NCBI GenBank assembly: GCA_027038805.1
Contig: JALWGO010000306.1
Location: forward strand, 1-6,637
DNA: 6,637 nucleotides
DNA from: Thermoprotei archaeon
Lineage (GTDB): Archaea > Thermoproteota > Thermoprotei_A > Sulfolobales > WANQ01
Direction: 5' to 3'
Shown: positions 5,030-6,637 of the stretch, piece after piece
Position numbering within the stretch: position 1 is the stretch's first letter
How the letters are laid out: every line of letters begins with the position of its first letter
Notes under the pieces: model-generated
Databases searched by the model: none
What the model was told of the DNA's origin: nothing
What the model saw: the letters and a program-made list of their open reading frames with translations, nothing else
Position numbers and translations under genes: made by a program

Positions 5030-6637
5030 ATGGATGCTGTCTATGAGAGACTGTGCCCTAACTGTGGTGGACCCATAAGGGCTAGTAGGCTAGAAAAGGG
5101 TCTACCCTGTAATCAGTGCCTCGTACTTAGCGATAGTGAGGAAAAAGAATTCGCTAACATGAACTATTATAATAGAATACTTCAAGTTTATAAAAAATTA
5201 TCGAAAAGGCAACGGGTAATAGGATATTTAACGTTAGTTGATATGGAAAGCGAGGTTATGGGGTTCTCTGAGTTCTTTAAGAAGCTTACGGGATTTGAAC
5301 TTTGGAGTGCTCAGAAAACATGGGCAAGAAGACTTCTCTCCAACGAGAGTTTCGCCATCGTAGCACCAACGGGTGTAGGTAAAACAACATTACTCGCAGT
5401 CTATAGTATCTATGCAGCATTACGTGGGAAGAAAGTGTACTTCATAGCACCAACAAATATTCTCGTAGAGCAAATATATAGCATGTTCAACAAGTTCTCG
5501 GAAAAAGTAAGTGGAAAACTAAGGATACTAGCCTATACACCTAAAATAAGCCGTAACAAAAATAGGAGACTTGAATTTCTTGAAAAAATACAGAAACGGG
5601 AATACGATATATTAATAACGACTTCAAGCTTTCTATCTAGGAACTATAATTTAGTAAAAGAACACCAATTTAACTTAATAATAGTGGATGACGTAGATGC
5701 TATACTTAGAACCTCTAAGAACATAGAAAGGATATTAAACTTACTCGGCTTCAACGATGAAATAATAGAGGATGCTCAAAAACTAGCCTTCCTCAAAATA
5801 AATCTTATAAAATCAAAAGCAAGTGGCAATGAAGAACTAGTATCACAGATAGCCGAAGAGATTTCGGAAATAGAAGAACGAATATATCAGTATAAGGTGA
5901 GCGTAGATAACGGACAATTAATACTCTCAAGTGCTACCGGAAGAGCACGAGGTATTAAAGTCAAGATATTTAAAGAACTACTAGGCTTTGAAGTCGGCGG
6001 TATAAGCGAATATATGAGAAACATTGCTGATCTATATGATGAAATGCAGGATCCATTAAAAGATATACTAAAGATTTATAAGAAACTTGGCCCCGGCGGC
6101 CTAATATTTGTTTCAAAGGAATACGGAAAAGACATGGTAAAGAAGCTCGCAACAGAATTGAAAAATAGGGGAATACGTGTCGGAAAAGCACTCTCCGGCT
6201 CAAGTTTTCTAGATAAACTACACAAAGGCGAAATAGACTTACTCATAGGCGTAGCTTCTTATTATGGCGTAATGGTAAGAGGAATAGATGAACCCCTAAG
6301 GGTAAAATACGCTATATTTATAGGAATACCAAAACATGTAATCCCTCTCGAAAAATCATTAAATAATCCATGGAGAATCTTACAATTCCTCATGATCCTA
6401 AAAAACCTAGGTATTAGCCCTATACCTCAAAAAGAAATAGAAAAAATCATTCAAAGAGTAAGCAGTTTAAAACCAGCACAACAACTTGTTCTTCGCATAG
6501 CATTAATGAAGAACGAGAATCTTGAAGGAAAGCTAGGAGAACTCTTGAATATATTGAAGAAATACAGAAAAATCATATTAGAAAACATTAAGGAGATATT
6601 AAGGAGTAAAGATAAAATCGTTTCAGAATATTTCATA
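5030..6637 (+). CDS. rgy: Reverse gyrase, N-terminal 536 residues (runs off the window)
   Basis: Reverse gyrase joins a helicase-like module to a type IA topoisomerase and introduces positive supercoils using ATP; it is the marker enzyme of hyperthermophiles. The window holds the helicase-like half: zinc finger C9-x2-C12 and C27-x2-C30; Q-motif region FELWSAQKTWARRL; Walker A APTGVGKTT at 112-120 (Lys118); the family-typical Walker B VDDVDA at 219-224; SSATGR at 300-305; second RecA-like domain starting near GGLIFV (356-361); and the strongly diagnostic GVASYYGVMVRGID at 407-420. The helical stretch after about 440 fits the region where the latch is inserted. The topoisomerase half, with its catalytic tyrosine, lies downstream of the window. 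No stop occurs before the end. ATG 5030 is the first start after an in-frame TAG at 4991; the ribosome site is weak (GGGA, 5017-5020), so a short-leader mRNA is likely. Whether this is the TopR1 or TopR2 type cannot be told. Confidence 0.97.
   Translation, partial: MDAVYERLCPNCGGPIRASRLEKGLPCNQCLVLSDSEEKEFANMNYYNRILQVYKKLSKRQRVIGYLTLVDMESEVMGFSEFFKKLTGFELWSAQKTWARRLLSNESFAIVAPTGVGKTTLLAVYSIYAALRGKKVYFIAPTNILVEQIYSMFNKFSEKVSGKLRILAYTPKISRNKNRRLEFLEKIQKREYDILITTSSFLSRNYNLVKEHQFNLIIVDDVDAILRTSKNIERILNLLGFNDEIIEDAQKLAFLKINLIKSKASGNEELVSQIAEEISEIEERIYQYKVSVDNGQLILSSATGRARGIKVKIFKELLGFEVGGISEYMRNIADLYDEMQDPLKDILKIYKKLGPGGLIFVSKEYGKDMVKKLATELKNRGIRVGKALSGSSFLDKLHKGEIDLLIGVASYYGVMVRGIDEPLRVKYAIFIGIPKHVIPLEKSLNNPWRILQFLMILKNLGISPIPQKEIEKIIQRVSSLKPAQQLVLRIALMKNENLEGKLGELLNILKKYRKIILENIKEILRSKDKIVSEYFI

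Noticed and set aside
5970..6203. Minus-strand open frame of 77 codons
   Set aside because: It lies antisense to the well-conserved second helicase domain of reverse gyrase.
6451..6636. Minus-strand open frame of 61 codons with a hydrophobic, membrane-like sequence
   Set aside because: It is antisense to the Lys/Glu-rich helices of reverse gyrase; Phe/Leu/Ser richness is the expected mirror of such codons.
1..6637. CRISPR array, insertion sequence or integrated element
   Set aside because: No regularly spaced direct repeats, terminal inverted repeats, transposase or integrase motifs were seen; the genes are ordinary chromosomal archaeal families.

Overview
The window looks like chromosome from a hyperthermophilic crenarchaeon, most likely a Desulfurococcales member close to Staphylothermus (inference from gene content and AT-rich composition; no search was run). 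The evidence is a reverse gyrase gene (the hallmark of hyperthermophiles), a Sulfolobus-like Alba chromatin protein, an archaeal XPB helicase, Taw3 of the archaeal wyosine pathway, short intergenic gaps, TATA-type promoters and GGAG/AGGTG Shine-Dalgarno sites. No mobile element, CRISPR array, tRNA or rRNA is visible.

Layout, left to right. (1) Positions 3-203: the 3' end of a + strand gene whose stop overlaps the start of the next gene. (2) 196-1851 (+): XPB DNA helicase. (3) 1854-2435 (-): Taw3, meeting XPB tail to tail with 2 nt between stops; upstream of it in the same operon is an unrecognised 251-residue protein (2452-3207, -). (4) 3208-3372: a divergent intergenic region with a perfectly palindromic TATA box (TTTATAAA) and, on the minus strand, a candidate C/D box guide RNA in the leader of the 251-residue gene/taw3 operon. 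(5) 3373-3774 (+): a small basic protein with a winged-helix-like N-terminus and a TTG start. (6) 3875-4171 (-): Alba, with its own strong promoter and a T-rich terminator. (7) 4248-4946 (-): a class I SAM-dependent methyltransferase-like protein. (8) 4978-4986: an AT element between divergent genes. (9) 5030 to the window edge (+): the first 536 codons of reverse gyrase, running off the end.

Two themes recur. DNA topology, packaging and repair are represented by XPB, Alba and reverse gyrase. RNA modification is represented by Taw3 and the possible C/D guide RNA just upstream of its operon. The least explained items are the 251-residue protein, the 133-residue protein and the candidate sRNA. 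Several start sites were moved from the longest open frame because of Shine-Dalgarno placement: XPB to 196 and Alba to 4171.
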